Shown: positions 22,025 through 32,934, counted from the first letter of the stretch. The stretch is DNA of 64,000 nt from Papio anubis (GCF_008728515.1 NC_044984.1:88211181-88275180), one strand, 5' to 3'. A program made the numbers and translations. Notes: a model not told the origin generated them from the letters alone.

Positions 22025-24048
22025 CCATCCCATACAAAACATTTAAATGAAAAAAAAAATACATATATCTGTAGAGCAGGCACATTTGTAGGTTCTTAAT
22101 GCCTATCCTCCTTATCTGGAAACTTGGGTGTTTAATGCATTTTGGCAAGAGTGATGTCAATGAGGATGTTCCTTGGTAGCTTAAATATATCCAGGCTATT
22201 GCAGTGATGCCTGACATTGAAGGGAAAATGTACACATTTAGTCAGTTGCATGTATGATTTCAAATATCTGGATTTTGGAAGTGTGTAACTACGTATATAC
22301 CAGCTACATCTGAGGGGAAATTTTCAGTTTTCATCCAGATGCTCTGGTAAGTGCTGACATACCCAGACTATGAGAGATTTAGATGGAACTAAAGAAATCC
22401 CCAAGTCTCAGGAGAACAATGAAATGTAGCCCAGGGTATCTGCTGGAGTTATGGTATACTCATCAGAATGAGCTGCTGAACACTGTGGTCAGGCCCTTGA
22501 CTAGTGACACCATTAAGATTTTGTTTCCTCCTAAATCACCACCCCTCCTCTACTGCTGAAATGTGGCTGTTTCATCTCTCCATTAGAGTCCTTCCAATTT
22601 ACACCAAGCAAAACAGTTGGAAAATAAAACCTCATGGCCAGGCAGTGGGTAGGGGTGAGAGAGAGGAGGAAAGGATGTAAACACTTAATTCAGAATCCAA
22701 CATTGGATGAAAGACTCCTCTATTCAGACCTCATCCCAGTTTGCCCATGGACTCAGTGTCTGACCTTGCATTACCCTCCCTGATCCTTAACTTCCCAGAA
22801 CTCTTGACAGATGATTAATAATACCTGCTATACAAAGGTGGTGAGAAGTTATAAATGGTAGTTAAGGATGATGAGTAAGCCGAGTATAATAGCTACTGCT
22901 TTCAAGATTTCTCAGAATCCATTAGAGTTTCTTTTGTTTTAATGACTGTGATGAGTTCAGTAAGTCATTTTGGAGTTAGGCATCACTTATCTTTGTGTAC
23001 TGAATATTCTTAAAGCCACAGTTATTTCCTTGCTGTGGTTATAAAGCAATTCTGAAGACCAAATCATGTTGCCTTCTACATACCCATTGAAGTTTCTGTC
23101 TCTTACTCTACGTGGAAATCCTGTAATACAAATTTCAGCCTTACACTGAGAAAATATATATTTCTGAGTCTTTTTTTCTTAATATATATGTGATACAACT
23201 CTAAAGTAAGAATAAATGGAAAATCATTAGAAGTATAGAAATTACTTTGAAAGGGTATATACAGCCTAATTCATTTATTTATATTTTAGAAATTTGAATG
23301 AATTATTTTAATAAATTTATATAAAAGATTTGACATTACTGTATACTCAATTTTTCTTTTTATTTTTTTGAGCCAGTCCTCAGAGCCTGTTTGCTCAACT
23401 GCCCTTTTTCCCTGCCCAGTACATCGAGCTGTTCAGTGAAAAAGAACACAGTGTTTTGTGTATATAAATAAATAAATAAAAATAAAAATAAACAGCTAAC
23501 TAGGAAACCCTCCTTCTCCTTCCCCAACAAGTTGCCCGAAGAAATATGTATTAGCAAGACTGCTGGAAATTCACATTTGTTACGTGAAATTAGGACATTA
23601 AAACCGTATCCCACTGCTTAGTGCCCAGACCTTGTACCCCACACAGCAGCCTGCTTGTCGGCCATGGAACAATGTGTAGCAAATGCCTTGGTGATGACAT
23701 GTCTGTCAGAGGGAAAGAAGGAGGGCATGGATTATCATAATGCAGCATAGAGCTCATTTCCTTCTGAAATTACCCAGAGATGCTTGGCTGGGCAAAGTAC
23801 AGCAAGTCCCTGAAGGGGGCTGTAATTTCTCAGGCCTGTTGAAGGAAAGAAGAACAAGAAGAATATAGTGAGTTGCTATGTCTTTAGACGTTGGCAGTGG
23901 CAGCAGGCTGGCAATGAGCAGATTAGGTATTTCAAAATGTTTCTTTGCCTCAGGAAATTTAACAGGTACACCTGTTTTCTTTCAGTGGCTAAAAATGTCA
24001 GTTGCCATCAGCCAGGCGTAGTTGGCCTTTTTAAAAAACAAGAGAAGT
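22025..24048. other. Single-copy non-coding stretch
   Basis: AT-rich in 23100-23350. A weak MIR-like block may lie at about 22730-22870 ('gatccttaacttcccagaac', 'gattaataatacctgctata'). The AAAT repeat at 23461-23492 is listed separately. No coding or RNA gene signal. Confidence 0.5.
23461..23492. repeat. (AAAT)n simple repeat
   Basis: Tandem AAATA/AAAT units, slightly impure. Confidence 0.8.
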
Positions 24049-24347
24049 GGCCGGGTGCGATGGGTCACACCTGTAATCCCAGCACTTTGGGAGGCTAAGC
24101 TGGGTGGATCACAAGGTCAGAAGTTTAAGACCAGCCTGTCCAATATGGTGAAACCTGTCTCTACTAAAAATACAAAAAATTAGCTGGGCATGGTGGTGCA
24201 TGCCTGTAGTTCCAGCTGCTCAGGAGGCTGAGGCAGGAGAATCACTTGAACCCAAGAGGCAGAGGTTGCAGTGAGCCGAGATTGTGCCACTGTACTCTGG
24301 CCTGGGCAACAGAGTGAGAGTCTGTCTCAAAAAAAAAAAAAAAAAAA
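24049..24347 (+). repeat. Alu element, sense, full length
   Basis: Complete dimer from 'ggccgggtgcgatgggtcac' to a poly-A ending at 24347. 'ggatcacaaggtcagaag' resembles the Y/Sp-Sq lineage, while the rest is S-like, so I leave it between late S and Y. Possible worn TSD 'aagagaagt'/'aagaggagg'. Confidence 0.92.
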
Positions 24348-24437
24348 GAGGAGGACTGAGCATGTGGTCTTTGTTCTTCTGGTAGCTTGAATACTAACAA
24401 AGTGTTCTCTACCCACTTAAGCTTCTCATCTGCACAT

Positions 24438-25070
24438 CAGTGGTCTTCAAACTTTTTTTGCTATATACCATTGAAAGAATGTTTTAAAAACTATGTACCA
24501 TCTCACTTTTTAAATTTGACATCTAAACATTTCCTTCATTTTAAAAATGAGTAGAAGACATTACATATTTCATAAGGTAAAGACTGATTGTGTGTGGAAT
24601 AAATATTTTGTGACATGATTTGATAAACTAGGTTTTAATGACCTTATTGAATAACATGTTAAATCAGAAGGAAATCAATAAAAAGCTTATATGTAGACTT
24701 TATCCAGCACATCTTAAAAGATCTGATGATTTCAGAACTACCCAGGACTGTAATCCCAGCTACTCAGAACTACCCAGGACTGGCCAACCCTACTCTTACA
24801 GACTTGTTTGCAGGACAGGGAGAGAAAGAAGGCGCCAAGGCTTCCCCTAACCAGTATTTGGAATCATTTAGGGCAGCACACCGTGTTAAGATTTGAGATA
24901 TGAGTGGTGTGACTTTCTTTTGTAGAGTGGGAGAAATAATATTGTTGATGCCCAAAGGCTCTCAGGCAGTTTCAGAAATTAGTACATATGGAAACTGAGG
25001 ATGTAGAAACCCATTTTTTTGAAACTACCCCTGCTCTAGTACCTTTGGGAAGTCCATTTGAAGACTGCTG
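24438..25070. mobile_element. hAT-type (Charlie/MER1-like) DNA transposon remnant
   Basis: Terminal inverted repeats are visible: 'cagtggtcttcaaactt' at 24438 and 'atttgaagactgctg' ending at 25070, whose reverse complement matches the left end at thirteen of fifteen bases. Length is about 630 bases with an AT-rich interior and no transposase frame, so it is a non-autonomous or internally deleted copy. I cannot read a convincing 8-bp TSD. A local duplication with a filler lies inside at 24732-24782. Confidence 0.7.
24732..24782. repeat. Split 19-base direct repeat around an Alu-like filler
   Basis: 'tcagaactacccaggactg' occurs at 24732-24750 and again, identically, at 24764-24782. Between them are bases that read as an Alu fragment: 'ctgtaatcccagctactcag' spans the junctions. 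There is no Alu body around it. Confidence 0.9.
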
Positions 25071-25334
25071 GAATAGATCATGGACTCAATAAATACCTTT
25101 TCATAGGAGCACAGAGGGATGGACAAGGCAGACTGAACGAGAGAATATGAAGGCTACCCATGTCAGGTATGTGGAGGGTGCACCGAGGCTCATTCTGGGT
25201 GCGGGCAGTTACCTCCAACAGAAGAGGTGGAGGAGCTTCCCCCAGAGTAGCAAGCTCAGATTACTCATACCTCAGCCCCCTTAATTCCCTCAAGCTGCTG
25301 GATCAAGAACCAGGCAGCCAGCCCTCCAGCTGAT
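25071..25334. other. Single-copy non-coding stretch
   Basis: Nothing recognisable. Confidence 0.45.
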
Positions 25335-25620
25335 GCCCAAAGACATTTATTATCTACCATGTGCCAGGCACTGTCCTAGGTACCAGAGACACCCTGGTAA
25401 TCAAGACAAAGTTCCACATTTGTAAAGTTGGGGATCAAGGAGGTAGAGAGACAGAGGAAATAAGCAAATCTCTGAGACTCTATAAGAGGTAGAGATAAAT
25501 GCTATGATGCAGATCACCTGAGTGACATGACCGGAATGGCACCTCCAGCTTGACTGGTCAGAAGTGGCTTCTCAAAGGAAGTAGCAGCTAAGCTGAGACC
25601 TAAAGCCATCCGCATAAAAA
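25335..25620 (-). repeat. L2 LINE 3' end, antisense, first of two
   Basis: 'gacatttattatctaccatg' then 'tgccaggcactgtcctaggt', 'aatcaagacaaagttccaca' and 'aatgctatgatgcagatcac' is the L2 3' end read backwards. Confidence 0.65.
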
Positions 25621-25629
25621 CCAGTGAGT

Positions 25630-25995
25630 ACATCCATCAGTCGGCAAGTATTTATTGGGTGCCTGCTATGTGCTAAGCACTGTTTAGGTACTTGGATTAC
25701 ATTGGAAAACAGGTCAGGGGAGCTTACATTCTAACTGAGTGAGAAGGGGGGCTGACAGATAATAAGCATTGTAAGTAAGTAAATTACCTGGTATGTTAGA
25801 AGATGGTAAGTGTTATGCAGAAAAAAAAAAAAAAAAAAAAAAAGGTATAGAGCAGGCTAAGGAAGAGAGGTAGTCTGGGGGTAGTGTGTGATTTTAATTA
25901 GGGTGGGTGGGGAGGGCCCCATTCAGTGGGTGTCCTGGGAGTGAAGACTTGAATGAGGTGGAGGAGTGAGCTGTATAGAAGGAGCTGTGTGAGGG
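25630..25995 (-). repeat. L2 LINE 3' end, antisense, second of two
   Basis: A second start of the same 3' end: 'gtatttattgggtgcctgct', 'atgtgctaagcactgtttag', 'gagcttacattctaactgag' and 'gacagataataagcattgta'. It is followed, after a poly-A run, by 'ttagggtgggtggggagggc'. Its 3' end sits 10-15 bases past the inner end of the first copy, so these are two separate insertions or a tandem duplication. Confidence 0.68.
25821..25843. repeat. Poly-A homopolymer within L2
   Basis: 23 A inside the antisense L2 copy, at the position of an A-rich piece of the consensus. It probably grew by slippage. Confidence 0.85.
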
Positions 25996-26027
25996 GAGAG
26001 CTCAGGCTTTTGCTGTAGTTCTCCCTC

Positions 26028-26380
26028 ACACAACCTGTTCTCATGCTGCTAATAAAGACATACCTGAGACTGGCTAATTTATAAAGGAGAGGTTTAAATG
26101 ACTCACAGTTCCACATGGCTGGCGAGGCCTCACAACCATGGCAGAAGGCGAACGAGGAACAAAGTCATGTTTTAAATGCTGGCAGGCAAGGAGAGCCTAT
26201 GCAGGGGAACTCCCATTTATAAAACCATCAGATCTCGCGAGACTTATTCACTACCATGAGAACAGTATAGGGGAAACTGCCCCCATGATGCAGTGATCTC
26301 CACCTGGCCCCACCCTTGGCATGTGAGGATTATTACAACTCAAGGTGAGATTCGGGTAGAGACATAGCAACACCATATCG
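26028..26380 (-). repeat. Solo MST/THE1-type MaLR LTR, antisense
   Basis: Reverse complement of a complete LTR: 'ctgttctcatgctgctaata', 'cacagttccacatggctggc', 'cagatctcgcgagacttatt', 'ccaccctt' and the terminal 'caccatatc'. The 'gctggcaggcaaggagagcc' and 'gcaggggaactcccatttat' blocks are more MST- than THE1-like. Solo, with no internal region. Confidence 0.87.
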
Positions 26381-26779
26381 GTTCTCATTTTATTATCCCT
26401 GAGAAGAACATCCAACTCCCCTTTACTGCAGCACTGTGCCCACCTGGTTTCTCAAGGAAGCCAATGAGACTAGCAGACATTGTCAGGTCACAGTATTTTG
26501 GAGTGCTCTGCAATGCATCTTGTCAGTCCAGCTCTTTGTGGCTTCAGTTGATACATTTCAGTCTCCAGTCACCTCTTGAGTGAGCCAGTGCTGTTGAGTA
26601 GCTGCCTGCACTGAGTACTACATTGCTTGCCCAGGTCACCTCTGAAGATCCCCTGCCTTCCTCAGACTGATCGTGTTCCTACGAGGTCGAGGAAAGTAGA
26701 CCATAGTGGCTCATCTCAAGCATAGAATCTTTGTGAAGCCTTCTTTTTATTATAAACATTTTTGTGAAATTTGACTTCT
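26381..26779. other. Single-copy non-coding stretch
   Basis: Nothing recognisable. The last fifteen bases are the Alu target-site duplication. Confidence 0.45.
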
Positions 26780-27076
26780 TTTTTTCTTTTTTTTGAGACA
26801 GAGTTTCACTCTTGTTGCTCAGGCTGGAGTGCAATGGTGCCATCTTGGCTCACTTCAGCCTCCTTCTCCCAGGTTCAAGTGATACTCCTGTCTTAGCCTT
26901 CTGAGTAGCTGGGATTACGGGCATGCACCACCACACCCAGCTAATTTTGTATTTTTAGTGGAGACGGGGTTTCACCATGTTGACCAGGCTGGTCTCAAAC
27001 TCCTGACCTCAGGTGATCCACCTGCCTTGTTCTCCCAAAGTGCTGGAATTGCAGGTGTGAGCCACCGTGCCCAGCC
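26780..27076 (-). repeat. AluS element, antisense, full length
   Basis: Poly-T start, 'gagacagagtttcactcttg', both monomers, end 'gccaccgtgcccagcc'. TSD 'tgaaatttgacttct' (26765-26779) and 'tgaattttgatttct' (27077-27091) match at thirteen of fifteen bases. It faces the sense Alu at 28154. Confidence 0.94.
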
Positions 27077-27254
27077 TGAATTTTGATTTCTATTCATAAT
27101 ATATTCGTATGTGTTTTAATATAAAATGTTTATCATTTAAACGGACTCTCCAGGAAAATACACCAGGTTAATTCTTTTGCTGTGCATATACTTGTGCTCT
27201 GAGAGTAGTTCTGTCTCAGTTTGAGGAACATGGGTGTTCTGGAAGAAATCCTGG

Positions 27255-27420
27255 ATTGGGGGTAGAGATATGAGGTTCTGGCCCCATCTTTGCCATAAAT
27301 TAACTGTGTGACCTTGAGCAGACCATTTAAATCCATTGGTCTCCGTTTTCTTTCATGTGAATTGGATGGCAGTGACTGATCACATTAGATCACAAAATCC
27401 CTTCCTTCTGTCATGCTATA
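27255..27420 (+). repeat. MIR SINE, sense
   Basis: 'tgaggttctggccccatctt', 'tgccataaattaactgtgtg', 'accttgagcagaccatttaa' and 'ggtctccgttttctttcatg' follow the MIR core in order. Confidence 0.75.
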
Positions 27421-28153
27421 ATGACATAGAGTCTTGAATGCCAAGCCCATGCCTCCCCAGTGCCTGAGTGGTTGTGCTTCCTAGACGCCAGGGTCCAGTG
27501 TGTGCCAGTATGGCCTTACCCTCTTTACTGCCTCATAGTCACAGTAAGGACTTTTCTTTATAATTGAATGAACACAGAATGAATGGGCATCTTGGCATAG
27601 CTGGTTTACACATTATTCTTGTTTCCCTTTTCTACATATATGAAAATGTGAACTAAATCCATAGCCCTCCCTTGGTGGATAAAGACATAGGCATAATAGT
27701 TCCACGAATTTAGCGTAATTGTTCCACGAATTTAGCCTCTTTTCGTATTCAACAGTCTCATCCCTTCCCCTCAACTTGTGTTCTCCTTGATAGAAATCTA
27801 ACCACTTCTACAAGTGGCAGCTGAAGAATTAGTCTTATATAACCTTCTTGCTCAACAACTGAAAAGTTGTACAAACCTTTTAAAGAATTTACCATCAGCA
27901 AGGGCTGTGCTTCTAGGCTTGTCCAAATTGCTGTTAAGTACACTCTCTAAATTAACCAGACCATATTAACCCTGAAAACAAGCCTCACTCCTTTTCTTAA
28001 GCTGTGTCTCAAGGCTGTACCAAATTGTACTTTCACTTGAAGTAGGACATTCTGTGCCCTGTTTGAAAGCTGGCATGACTAATGTAGCTGGAATTGCTGA
28101 CGAGAGAAGAGAGGAAGAGAAAGAACCGATGTGACTTAAGAATAGGGAATATT
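27421..28153. other. Single-copy non-coding stretch
   Basis: Includes the 22-base tandem duplication at 27699-27736. Otherwise nothing is named. Two further short antisense open frames have no support. Confidence 0.5.
27699..27736. repeat. 22-base tandem duplication
   Basis: 'gttccacgaatttagc' at 27699-27714 and identically at 27721-27736, a period of 22 bases including a diverged 'ataata'/'gtaatt' lead. Confidence 0.9.
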
Positions 28154-28446
28154 GGCTGGGTGTGGTGGCTCACGCCTGTAATCCCAACACTTTGGGAGGC
28201 CGAGGCAGGCAGATCACCTGAGGTCGGGAGTTCGAGACCAGCCTGACCAACATGGAGAAACCCTGTCTTTACTAAAAATACAAAAAAATTAGCCAGGCAT
28301 GGTGGCGCATGCCTGTAATCTCGGCTACTCAGGAGGCTGAGGCAGGAGAATCCCTTGAAAACGGGAGCGGAGGTTGCGGTGAGCCAAGATTGCGCCATTG
28401 CACTCCAGCCTGGGCAACAAGAGTGAAACTCAGTCTAAAAAAAAAA
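28154..28446 (+). repeat. AluSx-like element, sense, full length
   Basis: Complete dimer with short A tail. TSD 'agaatagggaatatt' (28139-28153) and 'aggatagggaattt' (28447-28460). 'cctgaggtcgggagttcgag' and 'gaccagcctgaccaacatgg' are S-type. Confidence 0.94.
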
Positions 28447-28460
28447 AGGATAGGGAATTT

Positions 28461-29344
28461 CACTAGGCCCTTTGCAGAATACAGTATGGCTGATGTGTGT
28501 ATTATGACATAGTAAATTTTACTCCCAGCCTCCAGATTGTGAAATGGGCTCCATGTCATGCCTCAAAGCCCTACTAAGTCATTGCTAGAGCTAAGCCTCA
28601 AACCCAGCCCCAACAGTAGGCTCAAGCTGGCCTTCCCTCCCAGCACTATCACTGGCTGTCTTTCAACCTATGCTGTACATTGTGACAATCAGTTAACTGA
28701 GGTACAAGTGTATTTGGATTTATGCCAGACTCAGAATGAGAAATATTCAGATCACACCTGGAAAATGCAATGCAAAACTCCCTTGTCTTGAGCTAAAAAT
28801 CTAGAAGCATTTTCAAGCGACTAAGTCTCTTAGTTTATAGGTATGAGCCTGTGATAAGTTATCTTTAGTTGTTTCTGGCTTAAGGGGATGTCAGTGACTT
28901 TTTCCCTTAGCCCCCCTCCTGGAACAGCCCGCTGCTGGTGGTCTAGTTTTTTGAAAGAAGCCCTGAATTCTGAAACCTCATGCTGGGGCTTTGGGTTAGT
29001 GTTTGCATTACTGAGGGTGGTTTCATGGCATGATAATGCAAAGTTTAATAAGAGCAGGCTGTCTTTGCCTACAGCTAGAGCTGCATTGAGGCATGACTAC
29101 TTCTACTGCTTGCTCTGTGCCAGATTTACGGTGCCTTACAGCCAGAACTGGGGCAGAGAAGGAAAGGAAGAATGACTCTGGTTCAGGGGAAGAAGTAAAG
29201 TTTCAAGGCTGTGTGATAGGACATTTCGCTGATGCTTGGCTTTAGACTCTGGATGGGGACGTTAATACATTGAGCAGAGGCTGGCCACCTATACTGGTGC
29301 CACTGAAGGACTCTGCCCTGGCTCAGTGCTGGGTTTGCTTGGTG
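28461..29344. other. Single-copy non-coding stretch
   Basis: No named repeat. Open frames at 28558-28791 and 28888-29175 (77 and 95 codons) lack domains. Confidence 0.5.
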
Positions 29345-29535
29345 ATGCAGTGTAGTGTAGCAGGACGATCACTAGCTTTAAAGCCAGATCCACCCAAATT
29401 TGAATCCCAGCATTAGTCCTCACTCTGCTTTGAGACTTCGGGCAAGTTATTTAATCTCTTGAAATCTCAGTTTGTTCATCTGAGTAACAGGTGGTAAAAT
29501 ACATACATTGAAAGGCTGCTAAAAGATGAAGCAAT
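29345..29535 (+). repeat. MIR SINE, sense
   Basis: 'agctttaaagccagatccac' , 'caaatttgaatcccagcatt', 'cgggcaagttatttaatctc' and 'ctcagtttgttcatctgagt' give the MIR order. Confidence 0.85.
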
Positions 29536-29539
29536 GAGA

Positions 29540-30265
29540 AGGCAAAATGGTACAGCCACTTTGGGAGACAGTTTGGCAGTTTCTTATACAACTAAACATA
29601 CTCTTACCATATGATCCAGCAATCCATCTCCTTGGTATTTACCCAAAGGAATTGAAAACTTATGTCCACACAAAAACCTGCACACACGAATGTTTGTAGC
29701 AGCTTTATTCATAATTGCCAAAACTGGGAAGCAACCAAGATGCCCTTCAGTAACTAAGTGGATAAACTGTGGTACGTCCATCTGTATCTTTTATTCAGTG
29801 ATAAAAGAAATGAGCTATCAAGCCATGAAAAGACATGGAGGAACATTAAATACATATTGATAAGTGAAAGAAGCCAGTCCAAAAGGCGGTATACTGGATG
29901 ACATCCGGAAAAGGCAAAACTATATGACATCTATGTATCAGTGAAATAAGCCAGTCCAAAAGGCGGTATACTGTGTGACATCCGGAAAAGGCAAAACTAT
30001 AGCAAGAGTAAAAAACATCAGTGATTGCCAAGCATTCAGGGAAGGGAGTAAGGGATGAGTTGATGAAGCATAGGGGACTTTTAGGGCAGTGAAACTGTTC
30101 TATAGTGTCTAGAATACTGTATTACTATATCAGTCATAGACTGATACTAGAGAACATACTGTAATGATGGACACATGACATTGTGTATTTGACAAAACCC
30201 TTCTTTGTGTTGTATACAGAGAAGGAACCCTAATGTCAACTATGGACTTTAGTTAATAAGTCTTC
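29540..30265 (+). repeat. L1M 3' end (L1MB-like), sense
   Basis: Starts within the ORF2 terminus ('gtacagccactttgggagac', 'atatgatccagcaatccatc', 'tacccaaaggaattgaaaac') and runs through the 3' UTR ('tttattcataattgccaaaa', 'agtgattgccaagcattcag', 'ggaaccctaatgtcaactat'). The copy is 5'-truncated and decayed, and it carries an internal 62-base tandem duplication. The antisense open frame with a repeated peptide at 29846-30031 is only that duplication read backwards. Confidence 0.85.
29863..30001. repeat. 62-base tandem duplication inside L1M
   Basis: 29863-29924 and 29940-30001 share 62 bases with only about three differences. They contain 'ccagtccaaaaggcggtata' and 'catccggaaaaggcaaaact' in both copies, with a period of 77. 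Consensus L1 has one copy. Confidence 0.92.
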
Positions 30266-30344
30266 TAAAAAGCTTAAACAAGGCAATGTATATAAACTAA
30301 CCAACTAACTGGCATAAATAAATAGTGGACTTCAAAAAAAATTC

Positions 30345-30464
30345 ATAATCCTAGCACTTTGGGAGGCCGAGGTAGGTGGATCACCTGAGGTCAGGAGTTC
30401 AAGACCAGCCTGGCCAACTTGGCAAAACCCCATTTCTACTAAAAAAATACCAAAAAAAAAAAAA
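30345..30464 (+). repeat. Alu left-monomer fragment
   Basis: 'tagcactttgggaggccgag', 'cacctgaggtcaggagttca' and 'agaccagcctggccaacttg' are S-type left-monomer bases. It ends in an A run where the middle A-rich linker would be. Both the Alu 5' end and the entire right monomer are absent. Confidence 0.85.
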
Positions 30465-31799
30465 GTATATTCTAAGTTCCAGGAATGTCATTTAGACATA
30501 GTTTCTGTTGAGGCTAGATGTATCAATTTTCATTAAAGGTGGTATTATTATTTAAAAATCCAGCTGGTTACTAAATGAGAATTAGCTACCCTTTATAACC
30601 AGGAATTGTTTCAAAGAAATGTAGTATTTCCTTCCCTGTGGCCTATCTTGTGCAAAGTTAGTAATAGTTTGTTGCCAAATCCAAGGAAAGCAAACTCTGG
30701 CTCAGGCATAAGTTTTATTTTTCTCACCATGATTTACAACTGGTATAAAATTTAGGTCTGGACTTGGTTAGTTATAATGCAATCACAATATACTGCATCT
30801 TGAGTTGATTTTGTCATATCCTGTATTGTTATGTAAAATGCTAACTTTAATGGAGAATTGCCCCAATAGAATATCCTTATTTGTCCTGCATGAAGTTTCT
30901 CATCTTTAGTATCAATTTTTTGTGTGGTTCAAATTAGTGTGGGAAGAAAAGGCAGGAAATATAAATTTAAGTGACATGTGTTATATCATAAAAGAATTGT
31001 ATCACAAAGCATTAGGACAATGCACAGAAAACTTTACCAATAGCTGATAGAGCAGAAGCGATTGTATAATTAAATAAGAACTAACACCTATTTTGTAACT
31101 GGAAATTGCATTGTCAGAGTCCCTTTCCCTTTATCACTAGATGCTAAGAATCTAGCCATGTAAAAACTCCCAAAACATCCAAATTCAAAAAAACTGAAAT
31201 CTAACATGGTAATGCAGTTGTCAAGAACATACAATAGTCTTTGGGCTTTTACAAAGCACTGAAAACTAAATGTTGCTTTTGTGTCCTTATCTTCCACAAC
31301 TTCTTTCTTGGCAGCTTTTCTTGGCTTACTTCAGACACACAGAATTTCAAGTAATCAGGGAAAGCTGGGACAGAAACTTCCTTTCTCTTTCCATGACCTT
31401 TTCTTCTTCCTTTACGGATCTTTTCTCCTATGCTTTCTCTCACATTCACATTATGTGTGTCAGTTGGAGAAATCTTGATGCCCAGTTTCGTTTGTTTCTT
31501 CTGTCCCACCTGTAACTATTTTAGGTTGAGTTCCCTGGCTCGTGTATCAGTGTAGATGACAAATTATCTCAAAGCCCAGAGGGCCTCAATGGTCCAAGTC
31601 CCAGCAACAAGGGACACCTGCTGGCATGACATGGGCTTTGTGGACATGACATGACTTGGGTTCTGTGGACATTAAGGCACCACTGTCCTGAGTGGGGGTG
31701 TGGAACTGAGCTAGGGGAGGGGGCAGGATGAGCTCAGAGCTGCCGAGGAAACAGAAAGAGTCTATAGGCTTTTAAAAAAAGAAAGAAAGAAGAAAAAAG
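30465..31799. other. Single-copy non-coding stretch
   Basis: No named repeat. An antisense 86-codon basic open frame (31249-31509) lies here and is discussed in the findings. A short imperfect duplication lies at 31625-31672, and an AAAGA-rich patch at 31773-31799. Confidence 0.5.
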
Positions 31800-32579
31800 A
31801 TGTTCCTGGGGACTCTGAGAACAGTTAAGAGTCCAGGGCCAGCCAGAATCACCCTTTCCCCCAGCTACCGAGAGAGCCACAGGACAGAAATTGACTTGGA
31901 GCCAAAGGATATTGCTCCTAGACCAAAAGCCCAAATTAAGGGGTATAGGCAGTTAAGGGCAAGCGAGGGCAGTAGAGATGGTTGTCAGAGTCCAGTGGCC
32001 ATGAGAGGTTTCTCAGCTGCCTTCCGATTCTCTGCTGGGGCAATGCCAGCCATAAAGTACAAGCCATGCTTTGGTGTGGGCTGTAGACATATTGTTGTCC
32101 CATAACTACTGTCATTCAAACAGGATCTAGTTTCTTGGCATGAGCAAATTGTTCCCGCTGAATACGCACACTGTGTCTGCTGTGGGGCAAGGCAAAGCGA
32201 ATCCTCCAAGGAACTGGATGGATTTTTCATTCCGAGATAAGCAGTTTTTTTTGTGGGGGCGGGGGAGATGGAGAGGAGCCAGCTTCACTCTCTGTTCATG
32301 CGAGTTTTGAATGAAACGAGTAAAGTTCATGTTCCCCCCAGAGTACACAAGGTTCAAGTGGGATTACCCAGTGGGAATCCAGCCCAATTGTAATTTAACT
32401 TGTTTGAGGGATCTAAATATTTAATCTGCCTCCATCACGAATCCTAGAATCCTATGTAAGCAGCAAAGGCCGAGGCTCTGAGAGTAAACACCGCAGTCAG
32501 AGTCAGAAGTGTTGCAACTGGCACAACTGCTGCCGTGACGTCCTCCAAACTTTGGAGAGTGCCAGAGGAAGCAAGCCTG
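31800..32579. other. Single-copy, relatively GC-rich stretch
   Basis: No repeat recognised over nearly 800 bases, with more CpG than its neighbours and a CRE-like 'gtgacgtcct' at about 32534. The composition contrast suggests older unique sequence. Function is unknown. Confidence 0.4.
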
Positions 32580-32720
32580 AGAGCACGGAACTGGCAGTCA
32601 CGAAGCCTGTGTTCTCCAGCTTCGCCTGCCACCAACTCTCTGAGCCTCCAGGCCTCCTTTGTCAAGTAAGGACACAAGCAAAGCATCTCAGAAGACAAGT
32701 CATTTTCATAACTGGAAATG
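32580..32720 (+). repeat. Probable MIR SINE
   Basis: 'gcagtcacgaagcctgtgtt', 'ctccagcttcgcctgccacc', 'aactctctgagcctccaggc' and 'ctcctttgtcaagtaaggac' resemble a MIR core with substitutions. Confidence 0.5.
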
Positions 32721-32934
32721 TAACAGAGCCAACAGGGATGTATGAAACCAGCCACATAAATTGTGAAACCTACGTGATCATGTGTATGTACAATGTTTTC
32801 TTAAAAAAAATTACCATTCCTAGATCTAATATCTGTGCCCCACATTTTGCTCAAATTATGCAGTGTTTGAAAGAGATTCTCTACAGAGGTTGAAATCACC
32901 CCCTCGGGTGCTGGTAGCAGTCTGTGAGGGTAGC

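Noticed and set aside
29846..30031. Antisense frame with a duplicated peptide, looking like a repeat protein
   Set aside because: It is the 62-base tandem duplication of an L1M end read backwards.
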